Below the pieces are notes generated by a model, which made no database searches, was not told where the DNA came from, and saw only the letters and a list, made by a program, of their open reading frames with translations. A stretch of 28,537 bases of DNA, taken from assembly GCF_022376445.1 (NCBI RefSeq), contig NW_025955427.1, positions 1 through 28,537 on the forward strand, written 5' to 3'. Below, in pieces: positions 10,501 to 22,401 of this stretch. The DNA is from Fomitopsis serialis (Eukaryota; Basidiomycota; Agaricomycetes; Polyporales; Fomitopsidaceae). Both the position numbers and the translations under genes were made by a program. Position 1 is the first letter of the stretch. The number at the start of each line of letters is the position of its first letter.

Positions 10501-13500
10501 GCAAGACCGAGGGATACGTGCGTTGCGAGCGGACGACTGGCAGTCTACAAAGCCCTCCATCTCGAGCTACTTCTCGGCCGAAGACCAGAAGAAACTGCAT
10601 GCTGCTCCTACGGCTGCCCCTCAACTGTCTCGTGGGCCAAGTGCACAGGTCGCATCGTCTACTAAGAGGACCCCGGAAGTCCATACATCCACAGGAGGCT
10701 CGTCGATCCGACCGGCGACTTCGGAGCCCACGACGGAGGCCGATAGCGGGGAGAGTGACGATGACGATGGAGGGGGCTTGGCCTCTCTTTCGAAGCTGCA
10801 GCGAACGCCGGTCATCAAGAAGCCCGCGGAGCGCAGACAGGTCATGATGCTGGATATGCCCACAAGGGCCCGCAATCCTACGCTGGAACGTATGAACCGG
10901 CGAGAGGATGCTCGGAGGACACAACTACGGCTCAAGCCAGATGTGTCTGGACTTCATCGTACACTACTCTCGTGGGACTACGACCACGATGGCCCGTCTC
11001 CACCTGGCCAGTCCTTGAAGCTTGAGCGCATCCCATCTACCTTTTCGGATGCGGAGCACTTCCGTCGCGTTTTCGAGCCGATGCTGATGCTGGAGTGCTG
11101 GACTCAGCTAATTGAATCGAAGGAGGGTACGCTACAAACGTATGATTGTCGTATAGCCAGTCGACAATTTGTCGACGATTGGTTGGACCTCGATGTGTCT
11201 TTCTCTGGGAGCGTCGACAAGGATTGGAGGCTCGGTGACGCAGACGTGGTCTTACTGCGCCATCCCAGAGCAAGAAAGGCGTCCTTGCGAAGGTTCAAAG
11301 CTACAAGGGCAGTGCATTTGGTGTTCAGGCCACCGTCCGCTGCTGTGCACGTGGCAGCGACCCTGCGTTGCTGCCCAACTCGACTTGGTCATTGGGCAAA
11401 GTGTTGAGGTCAGTTTGTCACGACGATCCAGGGATACTCCTATGCTAATATGCCTCAGCTTGACTACACTTCACCGAGAATATGCTGCCCTCATGTCGCT
11501 GCCATACTACGACCTCGCCGAGACTATATTGCGGGCGAAGCTGAACAAGCCTACGACAGCGGACTCCAGGGAAGTTCAGAGAACGATGGTTGCATACAAT
11601 GTCAATGAACCGCAGGCTAGAGCCATACTCTACTCACTCACGGCTGACGGCTTCGCACTGATCCAGGGGTAAGCACTCCCCATGTTCCTTTATTCTCTTC
11701 TCGGCTGAATGATCACTCAGACCTCCAGGTACTGGGAAGACCTCCACTATTTGCGGCCTTGTACACGCGTTCCTGTCCAGACGGCCCAAGCCGGGTACTC
11801 AGATCTACATGAATCGCAATGCAGGCCCAAGCGACAAAGAGCCAGTCAAGAAGATCTTGTTGTGCGCACCTAGCAATGCTGCTATCGATGAAATTGCCTC
11901 TCGCCTCAAGGACGGCGTATCTGGAGCAGGACGGCAAGAGAGTTCTCCGAAGGTCGTTCGGCTAGGTAACGTCAAGAACGTTAACACGAGCGTCAGGGAC
12001 GTCTCCCTCGAGTACCTCATTGAACAGAAGTTGAACGGAAATCCCCAAGTAGCCAATCCCAAGGACGCAGGCGGTGAGATTGCGCGACTACGAGCAGATC
12101 TCGAGAATGTGAAGAAGACGCGCCAGAAGAAGTTCGATGAGATATCGCAAATCCATGACAACACGGCGAAAACATTCGCTTTGGAGGAGGATATCAAGAA
12201 GCTGAACAAGGAGAAGGGCGCACTTATTCACCAGATTGACAAGCTTAGAGATCAACAGAAATCAGACTCGCGCACTATGGACGCTACTCGACGGCGCTTC
12301 CGGACGGAAGTCCTGCAAGAGGCCGATGTCATCTGCAGCACACTCTCTGGCTCTGCATACGAGTATCTAGAACAGTTTGACTTCGAATTCATCGTCATAG
12401 ACGAGGCCGCTCAGGCCATAGAGTTGAGTTCGCTTATCCCACTGAAGTACAACTCCAAGCACTGTGTCATGGTAGGAGGTATGGCCAGCTTTCCGTATGA
12501 TTTGTTGCATTGTTGCTAATGATACCTAGATCCCCAGCAATTACCGCCTACCGTCAAGTCGCAAGAGGTGAGTTCTCCATCTCTGGGTCCACTGTGTTGC
12601 TCACAGCCATCACACCAGGCGTGTAGCGTTGGTTATAACCAATCTCTCTTCGTGCGACTGCAGCGGCAGCGTCCAGACGCCGTGCACCTGCTGAGGTTCT
12701 CACTCTGTCTAGGCTCACCGTAACAGTTCACTGATCCCAAGAATAGCATACAGTACCGTATGCATCCAGACATCAGTCAAGTACCCAGTCGTTTGTTCTA
12801 TGGTGGCCGCCTCGAGGACGGCCCAGACATGGCGGTCAAGACTCGAAGACCTTGGCACTCGCATGAGAAGTTTGGGACTTACCGATTCTTCAACGTAACT
12901 GAAGGTCGAGAAGAGACAGGAATGGGACACTCCTTCATAAACCGCGGGGAAATTCAGTTGCTGCGGCACTCTTCAACCGGCTCCGCCGAGAGTTTACTTC
13001 TTTCGACTTCGATGCAAAGATTGGTATAGTCTCCATGTACCGGGGTCAAGTCTTCGCCATTCGACGCGCTTTTGAGGAGAAGTTCGGCCCCGAGATCACG
13101 AGCGTTGTGGACTTCAATACTGTTGATGGCTTCCAAGGTCAAGAGAAAGATATCGTAATCTTGTCTTGTGTACGCGCTGGTCCAAATGTGCAAACCGTAG
13201 GGTTCTTGCGAGGTAAGGTGTACCTTGTATCCCAACGGAGCAGTTTTCACCAGAGTTCGCATTTTGTAGACATCAGACGCATGAACGTGGCTCTGACACG
13301 TGCAAAATCCTCGATTTTCGTACTCGGCCATGCTGCAACTCTTGAGAGGAGCGATGACATTTGGCGTAGCATTGTTGTTGATGCACGGGAAAGAAATCGC
13401 TTAGCTAACGTGAGTCGCTTAAACAACTCTATGGTACACTCTTTCACAACTATCTTCCCTGCAGGTAAATGTTGCTTATTTCACTGCGGCAACAAAGGCG

Positions 13501-13916
13501 GCGACCAAACCTCAGTCCTCCACGAAAGCGCCCAAGACACAGTCCAAGATCCAGCCGTCTGAGACCACGATGCATTCGACTGTTCCGGATACCTTGTTGA
13601 CGCCTCGAGAGCTCAAATCTGCTGGAAATAGCGGAAGTTTCGCAATTCCTCCTCCGGCCATTACGTCTTCTGACGGCACGGCAAAGCCCAACGAGAATAA
13701 ACTGAGCCTGAAGCGCCCTGCGCCGACAGAGGAGGCAGGTGATGATGCAAAAGCAGTTTCGAACGGGGCTGCAAGCAGCGCACAGGCATCTTCAAAACCG
13801 CCTCCCAAGAAGCGGCCGAAAGCGGCACCCAGTTTGTTCATACCCAAAAACAAAGTAAGCTGCATCAGTGCATTCTTGGCCGGCAGAAACTGATTCAGTT
13901 ACAGCGTCCCCCGTAG
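7533..13916 (+). CDS. SEN1: SEN1-type superfamily 1B RNA/DNA helicase (transcription termination, R-loop removal), with nine apparent one-base frame breaks
   Basis: Twelve exons: 7533-7882, 7943-8552, 8632-8954, 9008-11408, 11459-11668, 11721-12478, 12530-12567, 12619-12695, 12747-13212, 13270-13409, 13465-13854, 13905-13916; about 1927 residues once frames are followed. Sen1/senataxin is a nuclear helicase that ends non-coding RNA transcription and unwinds RNA:DNA hybrids. The large N-terminal SEN1_N domain fills exons 1-4 (HWFCPRADDTIRETAAFLIR, YFGAFNDTILTSFYGNL, CEELQHERFQ, PRWAVYFENAEMVLWMRDGL). Then come a charged linker with basic KKAK motifs and the UPF1-like helicase core: Walker A GPPGTGKTS near residue 1301, SNAAIDEIA, motif II DEAAQAIELSS near 1528, DPQQLPPTV, QYRMHPDIS near 1594, TVDGFQGQEKD near 1719 and RRMNVALTRAKSS near 1750. 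The basic tail is PPPKKRPKAAPSLFIPKNK, finishing RPP-stop. Frame shifts by one base near 8094, 9612, 9695, 9762, 9894, 10241, 10333, 11276 and 12950, each time as if one base were missing. Confidence 0.93.
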
Positions 13917-14103
13917 TCGACGACGAACCGATGACGTCTCATCTCTTGCATTCTTCTCCATCATCTTGCTGCAGCATAGCCTCCCATCTATCATCACATT
14001 GATCATTGCTTAGCACAATAACTTATCATCGCTATCGTTGCATGGTCCTCTTCACCGTATATCCTAACATCGCATTATGACTAGGCACAATTAAGGCACA
14101 ATA
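13917..14103. other. Short convergent 3' region between SEN1 and the DEAH helicase
   Basis: Only 187 bp separate the two stop codons, which face each other. Both 3' UTRs must end here or overlap. The DNA is pyrimidine-rich on the plus strand (CATC/CTTC runs near 13930-14030). No further gene fits. Confidence 0.6.
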
Positions 14104-17100
14104 CTAATGAGACTCAATAGGAGGCAATTCCCATCCTGCAGGCCCGAAATGCGGAATAACGACGCTTCTGCCATCCTTTGTTGTGATAGGTTTGGAGAAC
14201 GTGCATAATGACTTGCCCAGGCTGGATAGCCACGCAGCATTGCACACCGTTAGACCTGCTGGACTCGTGAGAGACGAACAGATACGACACAAGCAAACAA
14301 CGCACCCTTCATCCAGATGCGGGTCGTTCGGACTACCTCTAGAAAGACAACGTAGTCTGGGGGAGGAGTACTGTGAAGTACAGAAGAGGGATGGACGTAG
14401 ACATCGTCAGAAATTCCCATAGCTCGGTATGCGACGCCCTTGCATGTGGTGAATTTATCTCCGGACGCAGACCCCTTGTCAATCAGGTCTTTGCGGACAG
14501 CAACTTGATCAATGAACCCGGCAGTCAAAAGTTGCTTGAGCACCTTGAGCTGTGCAGCGTGTCAGCGCGATGTAAGAGAACACAGACAGAGTACCGACCT
14601 GAAGGGCACTTGGCGGCTTGAGGTTTGCAACAAATCCTGTGTGCAGATCGGGAAAATTCGTCTGGACAATGCTGCTAATCTGAGCACGAAGTTTGTGGAT
14701 CTCTTCCATCGCCTGTTGTTTGGTCCGTGAGGACAAGTCCGAGTGTCATGAAAGAGACGAGTTACCTTCGGCCTCACGAAATGCTCAGAGCAGAACGAAT
14801 GACCACCGCCAGCATACTCGTATGCACCGACGACTGACAACATCTTGAAGACATCGCTGCTTGAGTTCCCTAGAGACGCGTGTGTCTTTTTCAGACATGA
14901 GCTGACGATATCTACTGCCGAGGACTGATATACATACCTGCTGCGACCGGAAGTACGCTCGTCTGCGCAAGCGGCGAACCTCTTTCGATTTGGCAGCTTC
15001 GCCAGTGAGATGCGACAACTCCGAGTCATCGTCATCGGGATTATCGGAATCTTCCGCATCCCCCATGACCTCCTCGCGCAGGAAGGGGTCGCCAACAGAC
15101 AAGATAGAGACGACGGTGATCACATATGGGAGGCACCCATGCTGCCGTCCACTGACCAGCATCCTCGAATACCGTGGTGACAGAGGGAAGAGCGACATGG
15201 CCTTGCCAATCTCAGTGATACTTCCTCCTAAAATCACTGCACCTCCCGCCGACGGAGCCAGTGCGCCCAAATGGGTTAGCACGGTCTCCGCCTTGCGCAG
15301 ACTTGTCCGATCAGGAGGCGTGGGGAAGGGAAAGTTGACGACAGCGTCGATGTTCATGCTCTTCATCTGCAGCACGACACCTTCGATGGGAACACGAAGT
15401 ATCTCGGGTTGAGCGAACTGTTCGAAGTAGTGTTCGAACAGTGCCGAGGAGTAGAGGCGGTAGCAGTGTCCAGGGCCCGTTCGGCCAGCACGACCTGCCC
15501 TTTGAGCGGCGGATGCTTTAGAGATCCAACTGACCTGGAACGCTTGCACCCCGTTTGCCACGTCGTATCGTCGCTGAAAACGGCGTGAGGGGAGAACCCG
15601 AAGAGATGGGTTGCAGCCGTACCTCCTTCGCCCGGCCGCTGTCAACGACGTATCGTATATCAGGGATGGTGAGCGATGTCTCGGCTACGTTCGTGGACAC
15701 AACGACAAGTCGGTGTCCGGGAGGTGGGGGCTTGAATACCTGCATCTGCTTTTCGCTCGGAAGCAATGCATACAGAGGGACGATGTGCATGGGGACTGTA
15801 CCAGCGACGATCAGCGAGTGAGCTTCTAGTAGAAAAAGGAATCAAACATACCGTCAGACTCTTCTGTGTCTATACCCAATTTCTCATCCTCGTCATCATC
15901 GCTGTCGAGGGCCTCTGGGTCGTCGTCGACGGGGCCGCCTTCGCCATCTACATCGAGGGCAAGGGCTTCCTGATCTCCCAGCTCAAGATCCTCTGCTTCC
16001 ACGTCGGCTTGATGACAATCAATACAAGAAACAACCATCGCGCGAAACTCATGCATACCTTGTGCAGGCGCTACAGCAGTGATTTTGACGTCCTCCACGC
16101 GCGGTTCTCGCTCTTGCATCCTCGCCTTCGTCTCCCTCATCTTCCTCCGCGCTTCCAACGCCTTCGCGCCATACCTTGCCTCCAGCTTCCTGCACACGCC
16201 AGCGATCTCGTTCTGGCCTGTCAGGAAGATGAGGATCCCGCCTGGTGGGAGTCGCGCGTGGATCTTGCTGGCCTTCTTGACGGCCTCCGACACGTAGTCG
16301 GACGCCGTGCGTCGGCTGAAGTGGACCGTGACGGGGTGCTGGCGCGCAGGGATGTGGATGATGGGCGGGGGCGTGGCGAAGAGTGTCTTGTTCTCGGCGA
16401 AGTCGGACACGCGCAGCGTGGCGGACATGACAATCAGGCGGAGGGGCTGCAGCAAGGGCTCAAATAAGATCGCGTATTGCTGGGACACGGTATGTCTGGA
16501 CGCACCTTGACACCGTCCTTGCCTTCCCTCCACATCTCCTCCCTTAGCTTCACAACGCGACTCAGCACACCGATGAGGATGTCGGTGTTCATGCTCCGTT
16601 CATGTGCCTCGTCGATGATGATAACCGAGTACTTCGTGAGCAGGAAGTCCATCGCCAGCTCGCGCAGGAGGACACCATCCGTCATGAACTTGACGGAGGT
16701 TGTCGGAGCGACAGTAGCGTCGTACCGGATCTGGTACGACACTCGCGAAGGAGGCAGCGAGAGCTCGTGTGCGACGCGCGACGCCATGGACATCGCGGCG
16801 ACACGACGGGGCTGAGTGACACCAATCAAGCCTGGGTTGTCTGTGAATGAACACGGTTCAGTACTCGACACCATTGACGAACAGTGATTGCACGCACCGC
16901 TCCCCGGCGAACCGAACCCAGCTTCATACAAGAACTGCGGCACCTGCGTCGTCTTCCCGCTCCCCGTTTCTCCACAGATCACCACCACACTGTTCAACAA
17001 GATCGCCTCCATGATCGGCTGCTCTTCCGCCACGATCGGGAGCATGAGTCTGCTCTCCTGCACCTCCGGCGACCGCGTTACCTCGACGACCTTCCTCGGC

Positions 17101-18640
17101 AATGCACTCCCGCGCACTTTCGACGCCTCGGCGGATTGTTGGACGGCCTTTGCAAAGGATGTCGTTGGGACCTGGAGGTCCTCACCTAAGGGACCACGAA
17201 GGAGTCCGTCCGTCGGTGGTAGCTCGGTTTTGCGTTTCTTGGTGGGCGGCGGGACTGCCTCGGTGTCTGGTGTAGCGGATGGTTCGGATGTTGGCACGGG
17301 CGCGACGTAGCCTTTGACGGTACTGAGCTGTTGCAGAGCCCATTCCTTGAAGCCGAGTTTGCGCTTCGCAGGTCGTGTGTTCCCTTCCTCCTGTAGTGGG
17401 GAGCCACCAGAGCTGTCATCATCGTCTTCACCATCGGACTCGGACGCGTCGTCCTCTGAGCCGCTGTTCTCTGAGCCTGACGACTCGGCAGAATCGTGAA
17501 TGCCAGACCACTCCGACCCGTCGTCATCGCTCTCGTTTGAATCGTAAGCAGAATCAGAGCTGTCAAAGGAAGTGTCCGAGTCTTCGCCGGAAGCTGTGGG
17601 CATGGATGCCTTAGTCTTCCATGATGCGAAAGCCGTCTGCACATGGAGCACCTCAGCAAGTCCCTAGCGGGCAACACGCATGATGAGCATTACCTTGGAG
17701 CCTTTTGCCTTCCTCTTTGAAACCTTGGGCGCAACGACGGAACCGTCCGCGTTACGCTTCAGCGCGGAGCCGACCTGTACCGCGGGCATGGCAGGTGCAG
17801 AATCCTCTGGTGACAGTTCAGTCGTTGAGAGCCCAGAATCTACGATCACGACCGGGTTCGCCCTCGAGGTTCCAACTTCGTCCTGCGCATCTTTCTCGTC
17901 AGCGTCGCCAGCAGTCAACATGGCGTCCTCCCCTTCCGTCTCGGCCTCGTCATTGCCATACGAAGGGACGTTGACCGGTTGTCCCCGCCTGTGTTTGCCT
18001 TTGCGCATTGTGCCGTCCATAGCTCGTCGGACTTCCTTGTCCTCTTGCTTGTCTAGTATGTCCTTATGCGTAGACGCCTTTCCCGTGCCAAGGGTAGCAG
18101 ACGACTGCAATTGGAGTGCAGTGGACAGCCTTGCTTGACTCTTGCTTGGGGGACATGATGGTATGAATGGGTTGATCATGTCAGGCCGAGTATAATGTAC
18201 TCACGAGAGCTTCTCAAAGAGCTCCACTCGCTCTTCTTGTTTGAGTTTCTTCTCCTGTTATCCGGAGGCAACTTCAGCAGAGTGCTGCACGACAGCACGG
18301 AAAGGAACACTCACGATGTACTTCTCGAGCCTCTTCTTCTTCTTGCCATTCGTCTTTGAGTCCTGCTGAGCAAGAAGCTACGCGCACAGTTAGCATATAT
18401 CTGCATGCACGCCAGTCTAGCCGTGTAACGTACTTCATGCCTCAGCTTTTCCCTGCGGTCGAGCTCCTTCTGCTCGACACTCTTTGGTACGACAATCTCG
18501 GCATTAGGATTTTCATCCGTAACAGTCTGATCCTGCGCGTCCTTTGCATTGCGCTTTCCTCTCTTCTTATGTGATGAGCCACCGACTGTGGACTGACGGG
18601 CTTTGGCGTTGTACCTCTGTCTGGTTCTGTCGACAGGCAT
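14104..18640 (-). CDS. ECM16: DEAH-box RNA helicase DHX37/Ecm16 (Dhr1) of the small-subunit processome
   Basis: Fourteen exons: 18640-18434, 18377-18315, 18254-18205, 18144-17694, 17636-16898, 16840-16506, 16446-16059, 16007-15852, 15795-15623, 15573-14938, 14885-14766, 14712-14599, 14549-14306, 14255-14104; 1275 residues, all frames intact. The nucleolar enzyme releases U3 snoRNA from pre-18S rRNA during 40S assembly. Seen: a basic start ([13 protein letters not shown]), [23 protein letters not shown], long acidic Ser/Asp tracts (about residues 262-310), motif [10 protein letters not shown] (479-487), [16 protein letters not shown] (580-583), SAT (623-625), [46 protein letters not shown] (878-895), winged-helix/ratchet ([27 protein letters not shown]) and the OB-fold tail ending [29 protein letters not shown] and the C-terminal blocks separate it from splicing DEAH helicases (Prp2/16/22/43). 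Exon 5 could instead start at 17651 (42-nt intron, five more residues). Confidence 0.95.
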
Positions 18641-19320
18641 GTCGGGCAAGGCAGGTGTTCAATTTCCACGCGACCAGGTAGGTACGCGTTGCAAGGTTTG
18701 TCGGAGTGTTGAAGGAGCTTGCAGCTTTTCGATCGTCGCTGGCCCGGTGCAGCCACCAGGTCGTCTTGGGGCGCTTATCCGGGAGAGCGAAATCTGAGGA
18801 TGCTCGATCAGATCTGGATCTCGATATTCACCCAACTCGGAAAGTACCACTCCTCGCTCGTTCCTCCGAGTCCGACTCGGATGGTACAGCAAAGTGTACG
18901 CTGGCGTGTATCACTTATGATAGCTAGAAGCGAGTGCTGCGAGATAGCAGTCATTTTCTTTGTTCGTGAGGATGTCACCATTCATTGAGCACCACGTACT
19001 AGTAGATGAGGGCTAGCTAAGGCCGGGTGCGACCTGTGGGACCAGTCGTTTCCTCAGTTACAGCACACGGAGATCTCTATGCGCGTAAGTCGTCGATTCT
19101 TTGTAAACGTCATTGAGAAGATAATTATGCCTGTAATATTAATAAGTTCCCTTCAATCTACAAGGAGGACGCGTCGTTCCACGTGATCGCGGAGGTTGCG
19201 CTGACTTGCCCACTGCGCCGCTAACCTGATTTCGACTTGCAGTGCGTCCCCTCGTTTCGCCTTGCCTAGATCTCCGCTACTGAGCGTAGGCACTTCCGGA
19301 GCCATATTTGACTAGAGCGC
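18641..19320. promoter_or_regulatory. Divergent promoter region of the DEAH helicase and the M3 peptidase
   Basis: This 680-bp stretch lies between two outward-facing starts. GACGCGTC (19168-19175) and CACGTG (19180-19185) lie side by side about 136-150 bp upstream of the peptidase ATG. No recognisable gene or RNA was found; open frames here are under 105 codons and unfamiliar. Confidence 0.5.
19168..19185. promoter_or_regulatory. GACGCGTC palindrome next to a CACGTG E-box
   Basis: The two palindromic cores are separated by only 4 bp and sit in the divergent promoter. It is the tightest of the three palindrome/E-box pairs in the window. Binding by MBF-like and bHLH factors is inferred from the motifs only. 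Confidence 0.4.
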
Positions 19321-22300
19321 ATGCGTGGCTCAGTGGTAGTGCAGCAGGCCCGCTGGATCGCTGGACGCCGAAGAAGCCTTCCATTTCCCCGCCTGAGCAG
19401 CCCTGCCAGTCTCAGTCTCTCCGCGAGGCACACGTCTTCAGGTGCTCCTTCTGTCACGAGAGCCACCTCACTGCGGGATCTCTATTCCCATCGATCCCAG
19501 TCCACGCTCGCTCCGCCGAACGCGCGACTGCTCTCGACTGCGTTCTCTCTTTCACCCGCCAGCACTACCATGGCCGCCCTCACCCCTCCTCAGGCCGCTC
19601 CGACGTGGACCCACTCTGCCGACGATGTTCTGCGACTCACTAAGGAAGCTATCGAGAACGATAAGGCCGCACTTGACAAGGTCGCTGCTCTGAAGCCCGA
19701 AGACTCCAACTTTGAAACTGCAAGTAGTAATGAAACCTCTTAATTGTATATCTTTGACGCGGGGCGTGCTCAAAACAGGTCTTCGTAAGTACTCGTGCTT
19801 CAGATTCAGACCCTCTTTTACTGAAGCGTCGCAGCTTCCTCTCGTCGAAGCAGAAACTGTGCTAGACGCGGTCGTGGAACCTCTGTCATTCTACCAAAAC
19901 GTTTCCTCCTCAAAGGAGCTCCGTGATGCCTCTAACGAAGCCGAAGTTCTCGTCCGCAACTACGGAGTCGACGCCTCCATGCGACTGGATGTCTTCCAGG
20001 CCAAGCTTGCCGCCGAGAAGAATATCATAGCGAGCGGTCAGAACCTCGACGCAGAGGAGCAGCGCTTGGTGGACAAGATGATCCTGGACGGGAAGCGCGC
20101 CGGGCTTGCATTGCCCGAGGCGCAGCGCGACGAGCTGATGAAGCTCAAGAAGGAACTGAGTCAGGCGTCTCTGGAGTTCAGCGTGAGCGTCGAGGAATTG
20201 TACACTACGTGTCGCATATTGAAGTGGCTGAATGACAGAAAAACTACAATGAGGAGAATGTTAGCTTTTGTGCTCAATCTATCATGGTTCGTCAGACACT
20301 GATAGCGAGGGCAGAATACGGTTACGTTCACCTTGGAAGAGCTGAAAGGCGTGCCTTCGGATGTCATCTCCGGGTTCACAAAACGCGAGGACGGAGGAAA
20401 GGAAGTATACGCTGTCACGATGAAGACTCCAGACATATTCCCCATCGTAAGCTCACTGACGCAGCAGCGTAAACAATACACCTGGTTGACGTCCGCCCGC
20501 AGTTCAGGATGGCCGAGAACCCAGAGACACGTAGACGAGCCTCAGAAGCCTACGATCGCAGGCTGGAAATCAACGCGCCCATCTTGGACAAGATGCTCGG
20601 TCTGCGCCGCAAGGTCTCTGGCCTCCTCGGCTACCCGACCTGGGCGGACTACGTCACGGAAGTCAAGATGGCGAAGAACGCAAAGACCGTCGTCGAGGCG
20701 AGTCGTCTCCTCACCTTACCCCCGCGCGGCCCTCTCTTAACCCCTCCCCATAGTTCCTGGACGATCTGGAGCAGAAGCTCCGCCCCATCAGCGCACACGA
20801 GCGCACGACGCTGCTCGCGCTCAAGCAGGAAGAGCACGCCGCGAAGGGCTACCCCTTCGACGGCGAGCTCTACATGCACGACTTTTGGTACTACCAGCGT
20901 CGCCTCCTTGAGCGCGACCTCGAGCTCGACGACCAGAAGGTGAAGGAGCACTTTCCCGTGAACAAGGTCGTCCCCGCTATCCTGGAGATCTACCAGAAGC
21001 TCCTGGGCGTGCAGTTCGTAGAGGTGAAGAACGAGAAGCTGTGGCACCCCGGTTCGTGCCGTCTGAGTGCGGATACTGTGTTGAGGTGCTAAACGATACT
21101 CTTTCAACTCAGATGTGCAGCAGTTTGCCGTGTGGGAGAACGGTGCCAAGGATGAGTCTGGCTTCGTTGGCTACTGCTATCTCGACCTCTTCCCGCGAGG
21201 TATGCTGGCTCTGCCGTCCTAAGGTCTAGTCCAAGCATTCACTCCCCGATTCTCTTCCAGACGCGAAGTACTCGCATGCCGCAGTCTGGCCGCTCCTTTC
21301 TGGCCACACACGGCGCGACGGCACACGCTCCTACCCCCTCGCCGCGATGGTCGCGAACCTCGCGAAGCCAACGCCAACGGCGCCCGCGCTGATGCAGCAT
21401 ACCGACGTCGTGACGTTCTTCCATGAGATGGGCCACGTCTTCCATGGGTTGCTAAGCAAGACGCGGTTTGCGAGGTTCCACGGCACTGCGTGAGTCCGTG
21501 CTTCCCAGAGAGGATGCTGCGGCTGCTGACGTTGGTGTGGTCTAGGGTTGCGAGGGACTTCGTCGAGGCGCCTTCTCAAATGTTGGAGAACTGGTGAGTG
21601 GCGGGGTGGCCGTAGAAGTTCTCCTGAGGAGGCACGCTGACAGGATGATAGGTGCTTCGAGCCAGAAGTGCTCGAGAAGATGTCCAGCCATTACGAGACG
21701 AAGAAGCCGCTCCCGCGCGACCTCATCGACAAGATAATCAAGAGGTATAATGCAGTCTTATCCTTGCGCAGGACGCTCCTGATCGTACCAATAGTCGCTA
21801 CGTGAACGTCGGTCTCTACTACCTCCGCCAAGTCTTCTTTGCGAAGTTCGACATCAAGGTGCACACGGACAAGGGTGCGTGACGACCAGCCCGTCCTCAC
21901 GTCCCGCTCACCGCCCACTCACACGCAGAGCGCACTGACTACACCGCGCTGTGGAACGACCTCCGCGAGGCGACCACGACGCTCAAGTTCAAGCAGCGCG
22001 CCGCGGGCCAAGGCTCGTTCAACCACATCGCGGGCGGATACGACGCGGGCTACTACGGGTGAGTGCCGCCAATACACAACTCCGCGTCGAGCACCTGACC
22101 GCGTCCTGGCTCGGCCACAGCTACACGTACTCGCTCGTCTTCGCGGCCGACATGTACGCCACCGTCTTCAAGCCGGACCCGCTCGACCCCGCCCGCGGCG
22201 CCAAGTACCGCGAGGCGATCCTCCGGCCGGGCGGCAGCAGGGAAGAGGACGACTCGCTCAAGGTGACGTCTCTCTCCGCGGCACTCTGGAACGCGGGCGT

Positions 22301-22401
22301 GGCTGACCGTATGACAGGAGTTCCTCGGGCGGCCGCCGAACTCAGAGGCGTTCGTGCGCGAGCTGTTCGGGCACACGGCGTCGGTCGGGTCCAACCTCTA
22401 G
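19321..22401 (+). CDS. PRD1: M3 zinc metallopeptidase, saccharolysin / thimet oligopeptidase type
   Basis: Fifteen exons: 19321-19719, 19779-19784, 19835-20182, 20239-20259, 20315-20446, 20503-20697, 20754-21051, 21113-21199, 21261-21489, 21546-21593, 21652-21744, 21795-21874, 21929-22058, 22121-22262, 22318-22401; 763 residues, frames intact. These enzymes degrade short peptides, including cleaved presequences, in cytosol and mitochondria. Zinc site: HEMGH at 550-554 and E579 in DFVEAPSQMLENW. The substrate-binding block HIAGGYDAGYYGYTYS is near the C-terminus, and FYQNVSSSKELRDASNEAE near the N-terminus. Residues 1-83 are Arg/Ser-rich and almost without acids (RWIAGRRRSLPFPR, NARLLSTAF), like a mitochondrial leader. 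An in-frame ATG in a strong context (ACCATGGCC, 19570) would give a 680-residue protein without it, the usual saccharolysin length. Exon 2 is only 6 nt. Introns 1 (19720) and 6 (20698) start with GC. Saccharolysin is favoured over mitochondrial intermediate peptidase by overall sequence. Confidence 0.94.

Noticed and set aside
19322..19345. tRNA A-box-like string (TGGCTCAGTGGTAG) at the start of the peptidase gene
   Set aside because: It matches the A box well, but no B box (GGTTCGANTCC) or cloverleaf pairing follows within a tRNA length, and the frame reads through as coding leader.
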